Shown: positions 17,084-26,156, counted from the first letter of the stretch. The stretch is 64,000 nt of DNA from Pelagibacterales bacterium SAG-MED50 (GCA_014653385.1 JACWER010000001.1:107708-171707); one strand, 5' to 3'. The notes: generated from the letters alone by a model not told the origin. Made by a program: numbers and translations.

Positions 17084-18036
17084 TGTCAGTTTTATTAATT
17101 GCAGAGCATAATAATAAAGAAGTAAGACCTTTTACATTAAATGCCATAACTGCTGCATCTCAAATTGATCCAGATGTACATGTATTGTTAATTGGGAATA
17201 ACTGTGAAAATGTTGCCAAATCTTTATCAGAAATGTCAGCAGTTAAAAAAGTATTACATGCTGAAGCTGCTCATTATGAAAATTATCTAGCAGAAAATTT
17301 TGCTCCGTTAGTTGTAAAAGTTTCTGAAAATTATACTCATATAGTTAGTTCAGCAAATACATTTGGTAAAAATTTAATGCCAAGAATAGCAGCACACTTA
17401 GATACCTCTCAAGTAAGTGATATTATAAAAGTTATCTCACCAGATACGTTTTTAAGACCTATTTATGCGGGAAATGCATTTGCGACAGTAAAAAGTAGTG
17501 ATACCAAAAAATGTGTAACTATTAGACCTACATCATTTGATCCTTGTGAGACATCTGGTGGATCTGCTCCAATTGAAAAAATTGAACCAACTGAAGAATT
17601 TACATCATCAAAATTTATAAAAAGGGAAGAAGTTAAATCAGATAGACCAGAACTTGGAACTGCCAGAGTAGTAGTTTCTGGTGGAAGAGGTATGCAAAAT
17701 GGAGAGAATTTTAAATTGATAACTGATATTGCAGATAAATTAAATGCTGCAATTGGTGCTTCAAGGGCTGCAGTGGATGCAGGATACATAAGTAATGAAC
17801 ACCAAGTTGGTCAAACTGGTAAAGTTGTTGTTCCAGATTTATATATTGCAGTTGGAATATCAGGAGCAATTCAGCATTTAGCTGGAATGAAGGAAAGTAA
17901 AATTATAGTTGCGATAAATAAAGATGGTGAAGCACCAATATTTAGTGTTGCAGATTATGGTTTAGAAGCAGATTTATTTGAAGCACTTCCTCAATTCTTA
18001 GAAGAATTGAACAAATTAAATAGTATACAAAAATAA
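17083..18036 (+). CDS. etfA: Electron transfer flavoprotein alpha subunit
   Basis: The 317-residue protein matches EtfA. The FAD domain is complete: VVSGGRGMQNGENF, GASRAAVDAGYI, GQTGKVVVPDLYIAVGISG and HLAGMKESK. The N-terminal domain is of the usual variable type. Its ATG overlaps the etfB stop by one base. It carries electrons to the ETF-quinone oxidoreductase encoded 22 bp downstream. Confidence 0.93.
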   Translation: MSVLLIAEHNNKEVRPFTLNAITAASQIDPDVHVLLIGNNCENVAKSLSEMSAVKKVLHAEAAHYENYLAENFAPLVVKVSENYTHIVSSANTFGKNLMPRIAAHLDTSQVSDIIKVISPDTFLRPIYAGNAFATVKSSDTKKCVTIRPTSFDPCETSGGSAPIEKIEPTEEFTSSKFIKREEVKSDRPELGTARVVVSGGRGMQNGENFKLITDIADKLNAAIGASRAAVDAGYISNEHQVGQTGKVVVPDLYIAVGISGAIQHLAGMKESKIIVAINKDGEAPIFSVADYGLEADLFEALPQFLEELNKLNSIQK

Positions 18037-18058
18037 TTCTTAAAGATAAAAATATCAT

Positions 18059-19678
18059 ATGGGTAGAGAGTCGATGGATTATGATGTTGTTATAATTGGA
18101 GGAGGGCCCTCTGGATTATCTACAGCAATTAAACTTAAGCAGCTTGACCCAAATTTAAATGTTTGCTTGTTAGAAAAAGCATCAGAAATAGGTGCTCATA
18201 TTTTAAGTGGTAATGTTTTTGAAACTAGAGCTTTAGATGAGCTATTACCAAATTGGAAAGAGCTAAGCTCGCCAATTAAAACTAAAGTTTCAAAAGAAAA
18301 ATTTTTATTTTTAGGTAAAACTAAGTCAATTAGTTGGCCAACATGGTTACTGCCCAAAGTCCAACAAAATCATAACAATTATATTATTAGTTTAGCAAAT
18401 TTATGTAGGTGGCTTGCAGAACAAGCTGAGGCTTTAGGTGTTGAAATTTTTCCAGGGTTTCCTGCAAGTGAAATTTTATATAATGAAGATGGTTCTGTTA
18501 AAGGTGTTGCAACTCAAGATATGGGTATTGATAAAGAGGGAAATCAAAAAGATAGTTTTGAACCGGGTATAGAACTATTAGGTAAAGTTACTGTTTTTGC
18601 TGAAGGATGTAGGGGTCACCTAGGAAAACAATTAATTGAAAAATTTAATCTTTCAAAAGACAAAAATCCTCAACAGTATGGAATTGGTTTTAAAGAAATT
18701 TGGGAAATAGAAGATAAAAATCACGAAGAAGGAATGGTGATGCATACTGCTGGATGGCCATTAGATAATAGCACTTATGGTGGTAGCTTCATTTATCATG
18801 CGGAAAATAAACAAGTATTTTTAGGGTACGTAATAGGTTTAGACTATAAAAACCCTTATCTTTCTCCATATGATGAATTTCAAAGGTTTAAAACACATCC
18901 ATCAATTAAAAAAATAATAGAGGGTGGAAAGAGAATTTCTTATGGTGCGCGTGCATTAATTGAAGGTGGGCTTCAAAGTTTACCTCAAATGTTTATGCCA
19001 GGAGCATTACTAGTTGGTTGTGATGCAGGAACATTAAATATGCCAAAAATTAAGGGCTCTCATACAGCAATGAAAAGTGGAATGATTGCTGCTGAGACAA
19101 TAATTGAAAACATTAAAGAAAATAAAAATTTATCAATTTATGAGGAAAAATTTAAAAAGAGTTGGGTTTATGAGGAACTTCATGCAGCTCGTAATGTAAA
19201 ACCTAGTTTTAGTTGGGGTTTAATTCTTGGAATAATATTTACAGGAATTGATCAAATTTTATTTAAAGGAAAGTTACCTTTTACTCTAAAACATAAGCAT
19301 GCTGACCATGAAACTCTAAAACCAGCAAATGAGATGCCTAAAATAAATTACCCAAAATATGACAATGTTACTACCTTTGATAAAACAAGTTCAGTTTATT
19401 TAACAGGTACAAATCATACTGAAAATCAACCTGTTCACTTAAAACTTAAGGATCCTAATTTACCAATTAATTATACTTTAGAAGAATTTGATGAACCCGC
19501 TCAAAGATATTGTCCAGCAGGTGTTTATGAAGTTCAAAAAGAAAATGATGTAAATAAATTTGTAATTAATTCTCAAAACTGTATTCACTGTAAAACTTGT
19601 GATATTAAAGAGCCTTCCCAAAATATTACTTGGGTTACACCAGAAGGTAGTGGTGGACCTAAATATGGAAATATGTAG
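18059..19678 (+). CDS. Electron transfer flavoprotein-ubiquinone oxidoreductase
   Basis: The 539-residue protein takes electrons from ETF and reduces ubiquinone at the inner membrane. It has an N-terminal FAD site (YDVVIIGGGPSGLSTAIKLK), the HILSGNVFETRAL segment, the central GCDAGTLNMPKIKGSHTAMKSG flavin motif (residues about 320-341), and a C-terminal 4Fe-4S domain with CPAGVYE and CIHCKTCDIKEP. The start with MGRESMDYD is kept because this leader is usual for alphaproteobacterial members. It ends the operon; the convergent DUF2237 gene stops 1 bp away. Confidence 0.92.
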   Translation: MGRESMDYDVVIIGGGPSGLSTAIKLKQLDPNLNVCLLEKASEIGAHILSGNVFETRALDELLPNWKELSSPIKTKVSKEKFLFLGKTKSISWPTWLLPKVQQNHNNYIISLANLCRWLAEQAEALGVEIFPGFPASEILYNEDGSVKGVATQDMGIDKEGNQKDSFEPGIELLGKVTVFAEGCRGHLGKQLIEKFNLSKDKNPQQYGIGFKEIWEIEDKNHEEGMVMHTAGWPLDNSTYGGSFIYHAENKQVFLGYVIGLDYKNPYLSPYDEFQRFKTHPSIKKIIEGGKRISYGARALIEGGLQSLPQMFMPGALLVGCDAGTLNMPKIKGSHTAMKSGMIAAETIIENIKENKNLSIYEEKFKKSWVYEELHAARNVKPSFSWGLILGIIFTGIDQILFKGKLPFTLKHKHADHETLKPANEMPKINYPKYDNVTTFDKTSSVYLTGTNHTENQPVHLKLKDPNLPINYTLEEFDEPAQRYCPAGVYEVQKENDVNKFVINSQNCIHCKTCDIKEPSQNITWVTPEGSGGPKYGNM

Positions 19679-19679
19679 T

Positions 19680-20054
19680 TTAAGATAAATCTATTGCAAA
19701 CTTTTTTAAAGTTTCAATAGGCACGTGTTTTAAAGTATTTTTATGAGTTCTCTTTAAAAATATTGGACATCCTTTACCAGCTTCAACTGCTTTTGCATAC
19801 CAACTTGCACAGACACACCATCCATCTCCATCCTTTAATCCAGGAAATCCAAATTCTGGATGAGGTGTGATTAAATCATTCCCTGCAACCTTTAACCATT
19901 CTAAAAATTCAGTTGTAACTTTTGCACAGACAGTATGAATACCATGATCATTTTTATCAGTATTACAGCAACCATCTCGATACCAACCAGTTAAAGGATT
20001 ATTTGAGCACTCTTCTAGATCTTCACCTAGAACATTTTTTTGTTTATCACTCAT
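19680..20054 (-). CDS. DUF2237 family protein
   Basis: The 124-residue protein matches DUF2237: NVLGEDLEECSNNPLTGWYRDGCCNTD at the N-terminus, HTVCAKVTTEFLEW in the middle and GDGWCVCASWYAKA before a KHVPIETLKKF C-terminus. The conserved cysteines and histidines are in place. The family is widespread in bacteria and has no established function. It begins immediately after the hisI stop (20055) on the same strand, so the two share a transcript. Confidence 0.85.
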   Translation of the reverse strand: MSDKQKNVLGEDLEECSNNPLTGWYRDGCCNTDKNDHGIHTVCAKVTTEFLEWLKVAGNDLITPHPEFGFPGLKDGDGWCVCASWYAKAVEAGKGCPIFLKRTHKNTLKHVPIETLKKFAIDLS

Positions 20055-20522
20055 TTAAATTTTTGTTGGATTAGGCTGACCTTTATAAACTTCTTCTGGA
20101 TCAAAAGATTTTTCTTTTTCTTCAAACTTCATCTTAATTTCTCGACCATTATCTATTGGTCCCATTGGAATTGATCTGTAAAAACAAGATCTGTAACCCA
20201 CATGACAGCTTGAACCGTCTCCAATATCAACAGTCATCCAAACCGAATCTTGATCATCGTCAATTCTTAGTTCAGTTACTTTTTGTGTAAATCCACTTGT
20301 TTTACCTTTGTGCCAAATAGCTTTTCTTGATCTGCTAAAATAATGAGCCTCTTTAGTCTCAATAGTTTTTTTTAAAGCTTCAACATTCATATACCCATGC
20401 ATCAATATGTCTTTTGTTTTAGAACACATTGTAATTACAGGTATTAGACCATCATTATCAAATTTAGGGGATAGAAGATTTCCCTCTTCTATTTCTAGGA
20501 CATTTTCTCTCTTTTTGAACAT
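20055..20522 (-). CDS. hisI: Phosphoribosyl-AMP cyclohydrolase
   Basis: The 155-residue protein is HisI, which opens the adenine ring of phosphoribosyl-AMP in histidine synthesis. Conserved parts are MCSKTKDILMHGYMNVEAL, AHYFSRSRKAIWHKG, and the metal segment VDIGDGSSCHVGYRSCFYR with its cysteines. It is a stand-alone cyclohydrolase without a HisE domain. It is divergent from folE, 76 bp away, and followed without a gap by the DUF2237 gene. No other histidine gene is nearby apart from the HisD-like gene at 53637, which probably has another role. Confidence 0.93.
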   Translation of the reverse strand: MFKKRENVLEIEEGNLLSPKFDNDGLIPVITMCSKTKDILMHGYMNVEALKKTIETKEAHYFSRSRKAIWHKGKTSGFTQKVTELRIDDDQDSVWMTVDIGDGSSCHVGYRSCFYRSIPMGPIDNGREIKMKFEEKEKSFDPEEVYKGQPNPTKI

Positions 20523-20598
20523 ATGAATTGATTATTTAGCATAAATCTCGATATATTAAATATTTTAAAATTAAGTAATTACTGTATAAAAAGGCGCT

Positions 20599-21216
20599 AT
20601 GAAATTAGTTAAAGACACAGAAGGTAAAATATTAGATGCGAATACAGTTTCTGACAAAGAAGCAGAAGAAGCATTTAAAACTATTTTAACATGGTTAGGT
20701 GAAGATCCTAGCAGAGAAGGATTATTAGAAACTCCAAAGAGAGTAATGAAGGCTTATAAAGAATATTTTTCAGGCTATAAAGTTGATCCGAGTAAAATTT
20801 TAGACAAAACTTTTGGTGATGTTGATGGTTATGACGACATGGTAGTACAAAAAAATATTTCTATCCAAAGTCATTGTGAACACCACATGGCACCAATTAT
20901 TGGTAAAGCTCATGTTGCATATATACCAAAAGAAAGAGTTGTTGGTTTAAGTAAGCTTGCTAGAGTTGTTGAGGTATTTTCAAAAAGATTACAAACTCAA
21001 GAAAGACTTACAATGCAAGTCGCTAAAACTTTAATGGAATCATTAGATGCAAAGGGTGTAGCCGTAACGATTGACTCAACTCACCAATGTATGACTATGA
21101 GAGGAATTAAAAAAGAACAAGCATCAACAGTTACAAATTATTATTTGGGACAATTTAAAGAAGATCTAAGTTATCAAAATAGATATTTAAGATTTATCAG
21201 TATCGCAAAAGATTAA
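20599..21216 (+). CDS. folE: GTP cyclohydrolase I
   Basis: The 205-residue protein is a type I GTP cyclohydrolase, first step of folate synthesis. The zinc and active-site segments are present: SIQSHCEHHMAPIIG, YIPKERVVGLSKLARVVEVFSKRLQTQERL, and STHQCMTMRGIKK. Folate supply matters here because the GcvT-type and MetF-type enzymes depend on THF. It is divergent from hisI and leads a run with the AcuI-like and LysR genes. Confidence 0.95.
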   Translation: MKLVKDTEGKILDANTVSDKEAEEAFKTILTWLGEDPSREGLLETPKRVMKAYKEYFSGYKVDPSKILDKTFGDVDGYDDMVVQKNISIQSHCEHHMAPIIGKAHVAYIPKERVVGLSKLARVVEVFSKRLQTQERLTMQVAKTLMESLDAKGVAVTIDSTHQCMTMRGIKKEQASTVTNYYLGQFKEDLSYQNRYLRFISIAKD

Positions 21217-21217
21217 A

Positions 21218-22219
21218 GTGTCAGATCAATTCAAAGCATTAATTATCAATCAAGAAGGTGATAATTTTATAAGAGAAGTAAAATCTGTAGATAAAAGCTT
21301 TTTAAAACATGGCGACGTAACTATTAAAGTAGATTATTCAGATCTTAATTTTAAAGATGGAATGATACTAAAGAATGGAGGAAGATTAGTTAAAGAATTT
21401 CCTCATATTCCAGGCATAGATTTTTCAGGTACAGTTTTAGAAAGTGAAAATTTAAAATTTAAAGAAGGTGACGAAGTAATTTTAACTGGTTATAGGGTTG
21501 GTGAAGTTTTCTTTGGGGGATATTCACAAATAGCAAAAGTTAACGCAGATTTTTTAGTTAAAAAACCAAAAGATCTTACAAGTAAACAAGCAATGATTTT
21601 AGGTACTGCTGGCTTTACTTCTTTAATGAGTGCTTTTGCAATTCAAGCAAGAGAAAGTATTTTGTTGGGTGAAAAAGTTAATGATGTTTTAGTTACAGGC
21701 GCTACTGGTGGAGTAGGAAGTGTTGCAGTAATGGCTTTAACAAAACTAGGTTACAATGTTACTGCTGTTACAGGAAAAGATTCTAAAGCAGACTATTTAA
21801 AATCATTAGGTGCTAAAACTGTTGTTAATAGGTCTGAATTCGATAAAGATCCACGATTAATTGACAAAGGTTTATGGGATGGAGTGGTAGATACTGTTGG
21901 AGGAAAAATTTTAGCAAATGCAATAGTTCAAACAAAACCAAATGGAATTATAGCAGTATGTGGTAATGCAAATAATAATGAACTAAATACAAGTGTAATA
22001 CCTTTTATGTTGAGAGGAATTAAACTTTGGGGAATGGACTCAGCAAATTGTAGCATTAAAAGAAGAGATTTTATATGGTCAGAAGCCTCTAAATTAATTG
22101 ATTTTGATTTACTAGAAAAATCAATCATAACAGTAAGTTTGGAAGAATTGATTGAAACTTATCCAAAAATTTTAAAAGGTGAGATTTCTGGAAGAGTTAT
22201 AGTTGATTTAAATAAATAA
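21218..22219 (+). CDS. acuI: YhdH/AcuI-type oxidoreductase, likely acryloyl-CoA reductase
   Basis: The 333-residue zinc-independent MDR protein matches the YhdH/AcuI family: KVDYSDLNFKDGMILKNGG, FPHIPGIDFSGTV, LGTAGFTSLMSA, VLVTGATGGVGSVAV (NADPH site) and NNNELNTSVIPFMLRG. AcuI reduces acryloyl-CoA to propionyl-CoA with NADPH, which detoxifies the acrylate formed when DMSP is cleaved. That fits a SAR11-type cell. It starts with GTG, 1 bp after folE, and overlaps the LysR start (TAATG). Confidence 0.8.
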   Translation: MSDQFKALIINQEGDNFIREVKSVDKSFLKHGDVTIKVDYSDLNFKDGMILKNGGRLVKEFPHIPGIDFSGTVLESENLKFKEGDEVILTGYRVGEVFFGGYSQIAKVNADFLVKKPKDLTSKQAMILGTAGFTSLMSAFAIQARESILLGEKVNDVLVTGATGGVGSVAVMALTKLGYNVTAVTGKDSKADYLKSLGAKTVVNRSEFDKDPRLIDKGLWDGVVDTVGGKILANAIVQTKPNGIIAVCGNANNNELNTSVIPFMLRGIKLWGMDSANCSIKRRDFIWSEASKLIDFDLLEKSIITVSLEELIETYPKILKGEISGRVIVDLNK

Positions 22220-23109
22220 TGGATTGGGATAAATTAAAAATTTTTCATGCAGTAGCAGAGGCTGGTAGTTTCACTAATGCAACAGTTAATTTAAACTTAA
22301 GTCAATCAGCTATAAGCCGACAAATTCAAGCTCTAGAGCATGATTTAAAAGTTCAACTTTTTGAAAGACACGCAAGAGGATTAACTCTTACTGAAAATGG
22401 TGAGTATGTTTTTAAAACAGCACATGAGGTAATTAGCAAATTAAAAGAAGTTGAAACATCTTTAGGAGATCAAAAAAATAAACCTACAGGAAAGTTAACA
22501 ATTACTACTGTTAGAAGTTTTGGGACGCACTGGTTAACACCTAGAATTCAAGAGTTTATGAGATTAAATCCAGAAATTGAAATTGAATTAGTGTTTGATG
22601 ATAAGGAGCTAGATTTAAGTACACGACAAGCTGACATTGGTATTTTTATGAGAAGACCAAAACAACTTAATTATATCCAAAAAAAACTAGTCGATATTAA
22701 GTATTATATTTATGGATCAAATAAATATTTAGAAAAATTTGGAATGCCTAAAACTATTACTGATTTAAATAAACATAAGTTTATTTCTTTTGGAAAAGGT
22801 GCTCCTTCTCCAGTTTATAGTCCTGAATGGGCATTAAAACTTGGAATGCATGATGGTAAAAAAAGAAAAACAGTTATGAAAGTAAATAGTGTTATGGGTT
22901 TACTTTTAGCCGTAGAATCTGGAGTTGGGTTAGCGGCTTTACCAGAGTACCTGGTATCAAATTCAGCTAATGTGATTAAAGTTTTACCTAAATCAGAGGG
23001 TCCAATTACAGAAGCTCATTTCGTCTATCCTCAATCACTTAAAAACACAGCTAGAGTTCAAGCTTTTAGAAATTTCTTATTCAGTAAAATTGGTGACTGG
23101 AAACAATAA
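22219..23109 (+). CDS. LysR-family transcriptional regulator
   Basis: The 296-residue protein begins with the LysR winged helix: WDKLKIFHAVAEAGSFTNAT, NLSQSAISRQIQALEHDL and LFERHARGLTLTENG, residues 2-65. The effector domain (SLGDQKNKPTGKLTITTVRSFGTHWL onward) has normal length. It overlaps the acuI stop by one base, so it may respond to acrylate or a related signal and act on that run; it could also act on the iron transporter genes downstream. No T-N11-A site was identified with confidence. Confidence 0.9.
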   Translation: MDWDKLKIFHAVAEAGSFTNATVNLNLSQSAISRQIQALEHDLKVQLFERHARGLTLTENGEYVFKTAHEVISKLKEVETSLGDQKNKPTGKLTITTVRSFGTHWLTPRIQEFMRLNPEIEIELVFDDKELDLSTRQADIGIFMRRPKQLNYIQKKLVDIKYYIYGSNKYLEKFGMPKTITDLNKHKFISFGKGAPSPVYSPEWALKLGMHDGKKRKTVMKVNSVMGLLLAVESGVGLAALPEYLVSNSANVIKVLPKSEGPITEAHFVYPQSLKNTARVQAFRNFLFSKIGDWKQ

Positions 23110-23169
23110 ATTTCTTAATTAATTATTACCACTCACTTTAAATATCCCTTTACAACTGAGACAATATAT

Positions 23170-23218
23170 GCGATTGATAATCATTCGCATTGAGAATAAT
23201 TCTCAGTCGCAAATCAAT
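23170..23218. promoter_or_regulatory. Fur/Irr-like operator ahead of the iron transporter
   Basis: TGAGAATAATTCTCA (23191-23205) is a perfect 15-bp palindrome. TTGATAATCATTCGCAT just upstream resembles half of a Fur box (GATAATGATAATCATTATC). Outer arms ATTGAT (23173-23178) and ATCAAT (23213-23218) add a second dyad with the centre shifted slightly. The site lies 22-70 bp before the ATG of the iron-binding protein, where a repressor would block transcription. Fur, Mur or Irr could be the binder. Confidence 0.7.
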
Positions 23219-23239
23219 AAGGGTAAAGAAAAGGATAAA

Positions 23240-24259
23240 ATGAAAAAAATAACAATATTGGGAATAATTTTATTATTCTTTGCCAATTTAAGTTTAGCAT
23301 CTGAAGTAAATGTTTTTAGCGCAAGACATTACGATTCAGATATTCAACTTTATGAAAAATTTACTACAAAAACTGGGATTAAAGTAAACGTTGTATCAGG
23401 AAAAGATAAAGCTCTTCAAAAAAGAATAACTGAGGAGGGGGTTGATTCTAAAGCAGATATTTATATTACAGCAGATGCAGGAAGATTAGGAGCATTTGAT
23501 GCTAAAGGAATGTTTCAAAACTCAATGACTTCAGCAATCAAAGCTGCTGTTCCAAAAAACTTTAGATCTACTAACTGGACTGGAATAGCTAAGAGAGCAA
23601 GAATTATGTATTACTCTCCAGAAAGAGTTAATGCCAATGAATTAAACGGAATGACCTATGAAGGTCTTGCTGATCCCAAATGGAAAGGCAGAGTTGTAAT
23701 AAGAAAATCAAATAATATTTACAATCAATCACTTGTTGCTTCATTAGTAAAAAATAATGGAAAAAAAACTACATGCGAATGGTCAAAAAGTGTTGTTGCT
23801 AATATGGCTAGAGACTCAAAAGGGAATGATAGAGCTCAAATTTTAGCAGTTGCAGCTGGAGAAGCTGATTTAGCTGTAGCAAATACTTATTACTTAGCTT
23901 TAATGTTGTCTGGAAAAAAAGGAGCTGAACAACAAGCGGCTGCCAAAAAAGTATTACCATTTTTCCCAAATCAGGGTGACAGAGGAACTCACATGAATAT
24001 TAGTGGAGGTGGAGTGTTAAAAAATGCACCAAATGTAGAAAATGCAAAAAAACTTCTTGAGTTTTTATTAACTAAAGAAGCACAAGAACACATTGTAAAC
24101 AATACATTCGAATATCCAATGATTGATGGTGTTGAGCCGCATGATTTAGTAAAACAAATGGGTCTTGGATTTAAACAAGATTTAAATACTAAAGTTGTTA
24201 ATTATGGAAAAAATCAAGCAATAGCATTGGAATGTATGCTTGCTGCTAAGTGGAAGTAA
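23240..24259 (+). CDS. Fe(III) ABC transporter, periplasmic substrate-binding protein
   Basis: From ATG 23240 the protein is 339 residues with a clean signal peptide (Lys-Lys start, GIILLFFANLSLA, cut before SEV). It matches the FutA/FbpA/IdiA ferric-binding family: VNVFSARHYDSDIQLYEKFT, VDSKADIYITADAGRL, and the tandem-tyrosine iron-ligand motif NTYYLAL. An earlier ATG (23168) would place the Fur-like operator inside the coding region and is rejected. It is followed by a small cysteine protein, the permease and the ATPase. Confidence 0.9.
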   Translation: MKKITILGIILLFFANLSLASEVNVFSARHYDSDIQLYEKFTTKTGIKVNVVSGKDKALQKRITEEGVDSKADIYITADAGRLGAFDAKGMFQNSMTSAIKAAVPKNFRSTNWTGIAKRARIMYYSPERVNANELNGMTYEGLADPKWKGRVVIRKSNNIYNQSLVASLVKNNGKKTTCEWSKSVVANMARDSKGNDRAQILAVAAGEADLAVANTYYLALMLSGKKGAEQQAAAKKVLPFFPNQGDRGTHMNISGGGVLKNAPNVENAKKLLEFLLTKEAQEHIVNNTFEYPMIDGVEPHDLVKQMGLGFKQDLNTKVVNYGKNQAIALECMLAAKWK

Positions 24260-24265
24260 TTAATA

Positions 24266-24460
24266 ATGGAAAAAAATTTATTTAATTTTGATGAAAATAA
24301 TTCTTCTAATGCAAGTGGTTTACAAGTAGGTCAGATAACATGTGAACCATGTGCAAATGAGTGTAAAAAAATTGAAATTAAAATAAATAATAGAAAATTA
24401 TCTGAAATTAAAAGTGAAGAGATTGATCGTCTCATAAACATTTTTACTAAAGAAGATTAA
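24266..24460 (+). CDS. Small cysteine-motif protein in the iron locus, 64 aa
   Basis: This 64-residue soluble protein lies 6 bp after the iron-binding protein gene and before the permease. It has an acidic, Asn-rich N-terminus, then CEPCANEC (residues 29-36, CxxCxxxC), then a Lys/Glu helix. The cysteine cluster could hold Fe-S or a metal, or form a disulfide redox site. I recall no named family. Its place inside the Fbp operon points to a role in iron handling, for example as an intracellular metal or redox adaptor. Confidence 0.65.
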   Translation: MEKNLFNFDENNSSNASGLQVGQITCEPCANECKKIEIKINNRKLSEIKSEEIDRLINIFTKED

Positions 24461-24470
24461 TTTTCAAAAA

Positions 24471-24535
24471 AGTGAACATAATTTAATAGTCCTTACCCTT
24501 CTATTAATTATGTTCACTAAATAAAAAAGGGTAAG
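24471..24535 (+). promoter_or_regulatory. Hairpin with loop complementary to the fbpB ribosome site (possible pseudoknot)
   Basis: AGTGAACATAATTTAATAG (24471-24489) pairs with CTATTAATTATGTTCACT (24501-24518), 18 bp with one bulged T. The 11-nt loop contains CTTACCCTT (24492-24500), a perfect 9-nt complement of AAGGGTAAG (24527-24535), which ends 1 nt before the permease ATG and holds its only purine-rich ribosome site. Stem and second helix can coexist as an H-type pseudoknot. No U run follows on the plus strand, so it is not an ordinary terminator. Confidence 0.55.
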
Positions 24536-24536
24536 T

Positions 24537-26156
24537 ATGTATTTAAGAAAAATAAATATTTGGTATTTAAGTTCATTTTTTATTTCAATTGCTGTAGCAA
24601 TACCAATTATTACTGTATTTTCTAGCTTTTTTGAAAGCACAAGTAATTATTCTGATATTATCAAGAATACATTTCTTTACGATTATATATTCAATTCTTT
24701 ATCTCTATTATTAGGAGTATTATTTTTAACTTTTGTAATTGGTGTATCGTGCGCTTATTTAGTTTCATTTTATAAATTTACAGGATCAAATTTTTTTAAA
24801 TGGGCATTAATTTTATCTTTTGCGGTGCCAGCTTATATTTATGCTTATTCGTTAACAGCTTTTTTCGAGAACTATGGAACAGCGTTTACAATTTTAAAAA
24901 GTTTGTTTGGAGAAGGCAATTATAATTCTCAAATACCAAAGTTTGATGGTATGTTTGGTGCGATAGTTGCAATTTCATTTTCTTTATTTGGATATGTTTA
25001 TGTACTAACAAGAGCTTCTTTTCATTATCAGTCTCAAAATTTAATAGAACTTGGAAAAAATCTTGGTTTTAGTAAACAAAAATCGTTTTTTAAAATAATC
25101 TTACCTTCTGCAAGACCTGCAATAGTTGCTGGATTATCACTTGTTGCAATGGAAACATTATCTGATTTTGGATCAGTATCATTCTTTGGAATATCCACTC
25201 TTACAACTGGAATATATAATGCATGGATTTCATTTGATGACTTAGCGTTAGCAAATCAACTATCTTTTTATCTGCTAATTTTTATACTTGGATTATTTGT
25301 AATAGAAAATTTATCTAGAAAAAAAGCACAATATCATTCTCCTACTAAAGGTGGATTTAAAAAGAAATCATTAACAACTTTACATGGTTATAAAGCAATA
25401 TTGGCTTTTTCTTTTTGTTTTTTAATTTTTTTTATAAGTTTTTTATTCCCTGTTCTTCAGATGCTTTATTGGACAATTATTTTTCCAAAACATTTAATTG
25501 ATTTAGATCTAATTAGTTTATTTTCAAATACAATAATCTTAGTTTTGTTATCAAGCTTTGTTTTAATTAGTTTTGCTTTTATTTCGAATTATGGAAATAG
25601 ATTATCTAGAAGTAAGTTTTTAGAAATTTTAACTACTTTCTCAATCTCTGGTTATGCTATTCCAGGAATAATCTTAGCTGTAGCATTTATCACTTTTATT
25701 TCATGGTTTGATAATAATATTATTAATTTTTTTGAACTTAAAAATATTAAATCTATATTTATTGGATCAATTTTAGGTTTAGTTATAGTTTACTTTATAA
25801 GATTTTATTCACTGGCAAGTAATGGAATTAAGTCAGGTTATTTAAAAATAAGTTATTCAATTGATGAAAGTGCTTATTTATTAGGATATTCAAAGTTTAA
25901 AACTTTTAAAAATATTCATCTACCTTACTTAAAAAATTCTATTCTATTGATTGGTATTTTGATTTCTATTGAAGTCATAAAAGAGTTACCAATTACATTA
26001 ATAATGAGACCGTTTAATTTTGAAACTTTTGCGACCCAAGCGTACATTTATGCCTCTCAAGATCTACTTGAGGCGGCTGCAGCCCCTTCATTATTCCTTA
26101 TTCTTATTGCAAGTTTCTTTATTTTAATTACATCTAGATATATTCTTAAGGATTAA
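24537..26156 (+). CDS. Fe(III) ABC transporter, fused permease (FbpB type)
   Basis: The 539-residue protein has about twelve membrane segments in two halves, each a binding-protein-dependent permease domain. The EAA-type loops are visible: LIELGKNLGFSKQKSFFKIILPSARPAI around residues 170-200 and DESAYLLGYSKFKTFKNIHLPYL around 445-467. This double-length form is typical of ferric iron permeases. All nine arginine codons are AGA, a good reference for local codon habit. It starts 1 nt after the putative pseudoknot helix. The ATPase gene follows 7 bp downstream. Confidence 0.88.
   Translation: MYLRKINIWYLSSFFISIAVAIPIITVFSSFFESTSNYSDIIKNTFLYDYIFNSLSLLLGVLFLTFVIGVSCAYLVSFYKFTGSNFFKWALILSFAVPAYIYAYSLTAFFENYGTAFTILKSLFGEGNYNSQIPKFDGMFGAIVAISFSLFGYVYVLTRASFHYQSQNLIELGKNLGFSKQKSFFKIILPSARPAIVAGLSLVAMETLSDFGSVSFFGISTLTTGIYNAWISFDDLALANQLSFYLLIFILGLFVIENLSRKKAQYHSPTKGGFKKKSLTTLHGYKAILAFSFCFLIFFISFLFPVLQMLYWTIIFPKHLIDLDLISLFSNTIILVLLSSFVLISFAFISNYGNRLSRSKFLEILTTFSISGYAIPGIILAVAFITFISWFDNNIINFFELKNIKSIFIGSILGLVIVYFIRFYSLASNGIKSGYLKISYSIDESAYLLGYSKFKTFKNIHLPYLKNSILLIGILISIEVIKELPITLIMRPFNFETFATQAYIYASQDLLEAAAAPSLFLILIASFFILITSRYILKD

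Noticed and set aside
17463..17789. Minus-strand ORF of 108 codons inside etfA
   Set aside because: Antisense to the conserved FAD domain of etfA; composition follows the etfA codons.
23168..23239. Upstream start of the iron-binding protein
   Set aside because: It would translate through the operator palindrome and bury the signal peptide 24 residues inside the protein.
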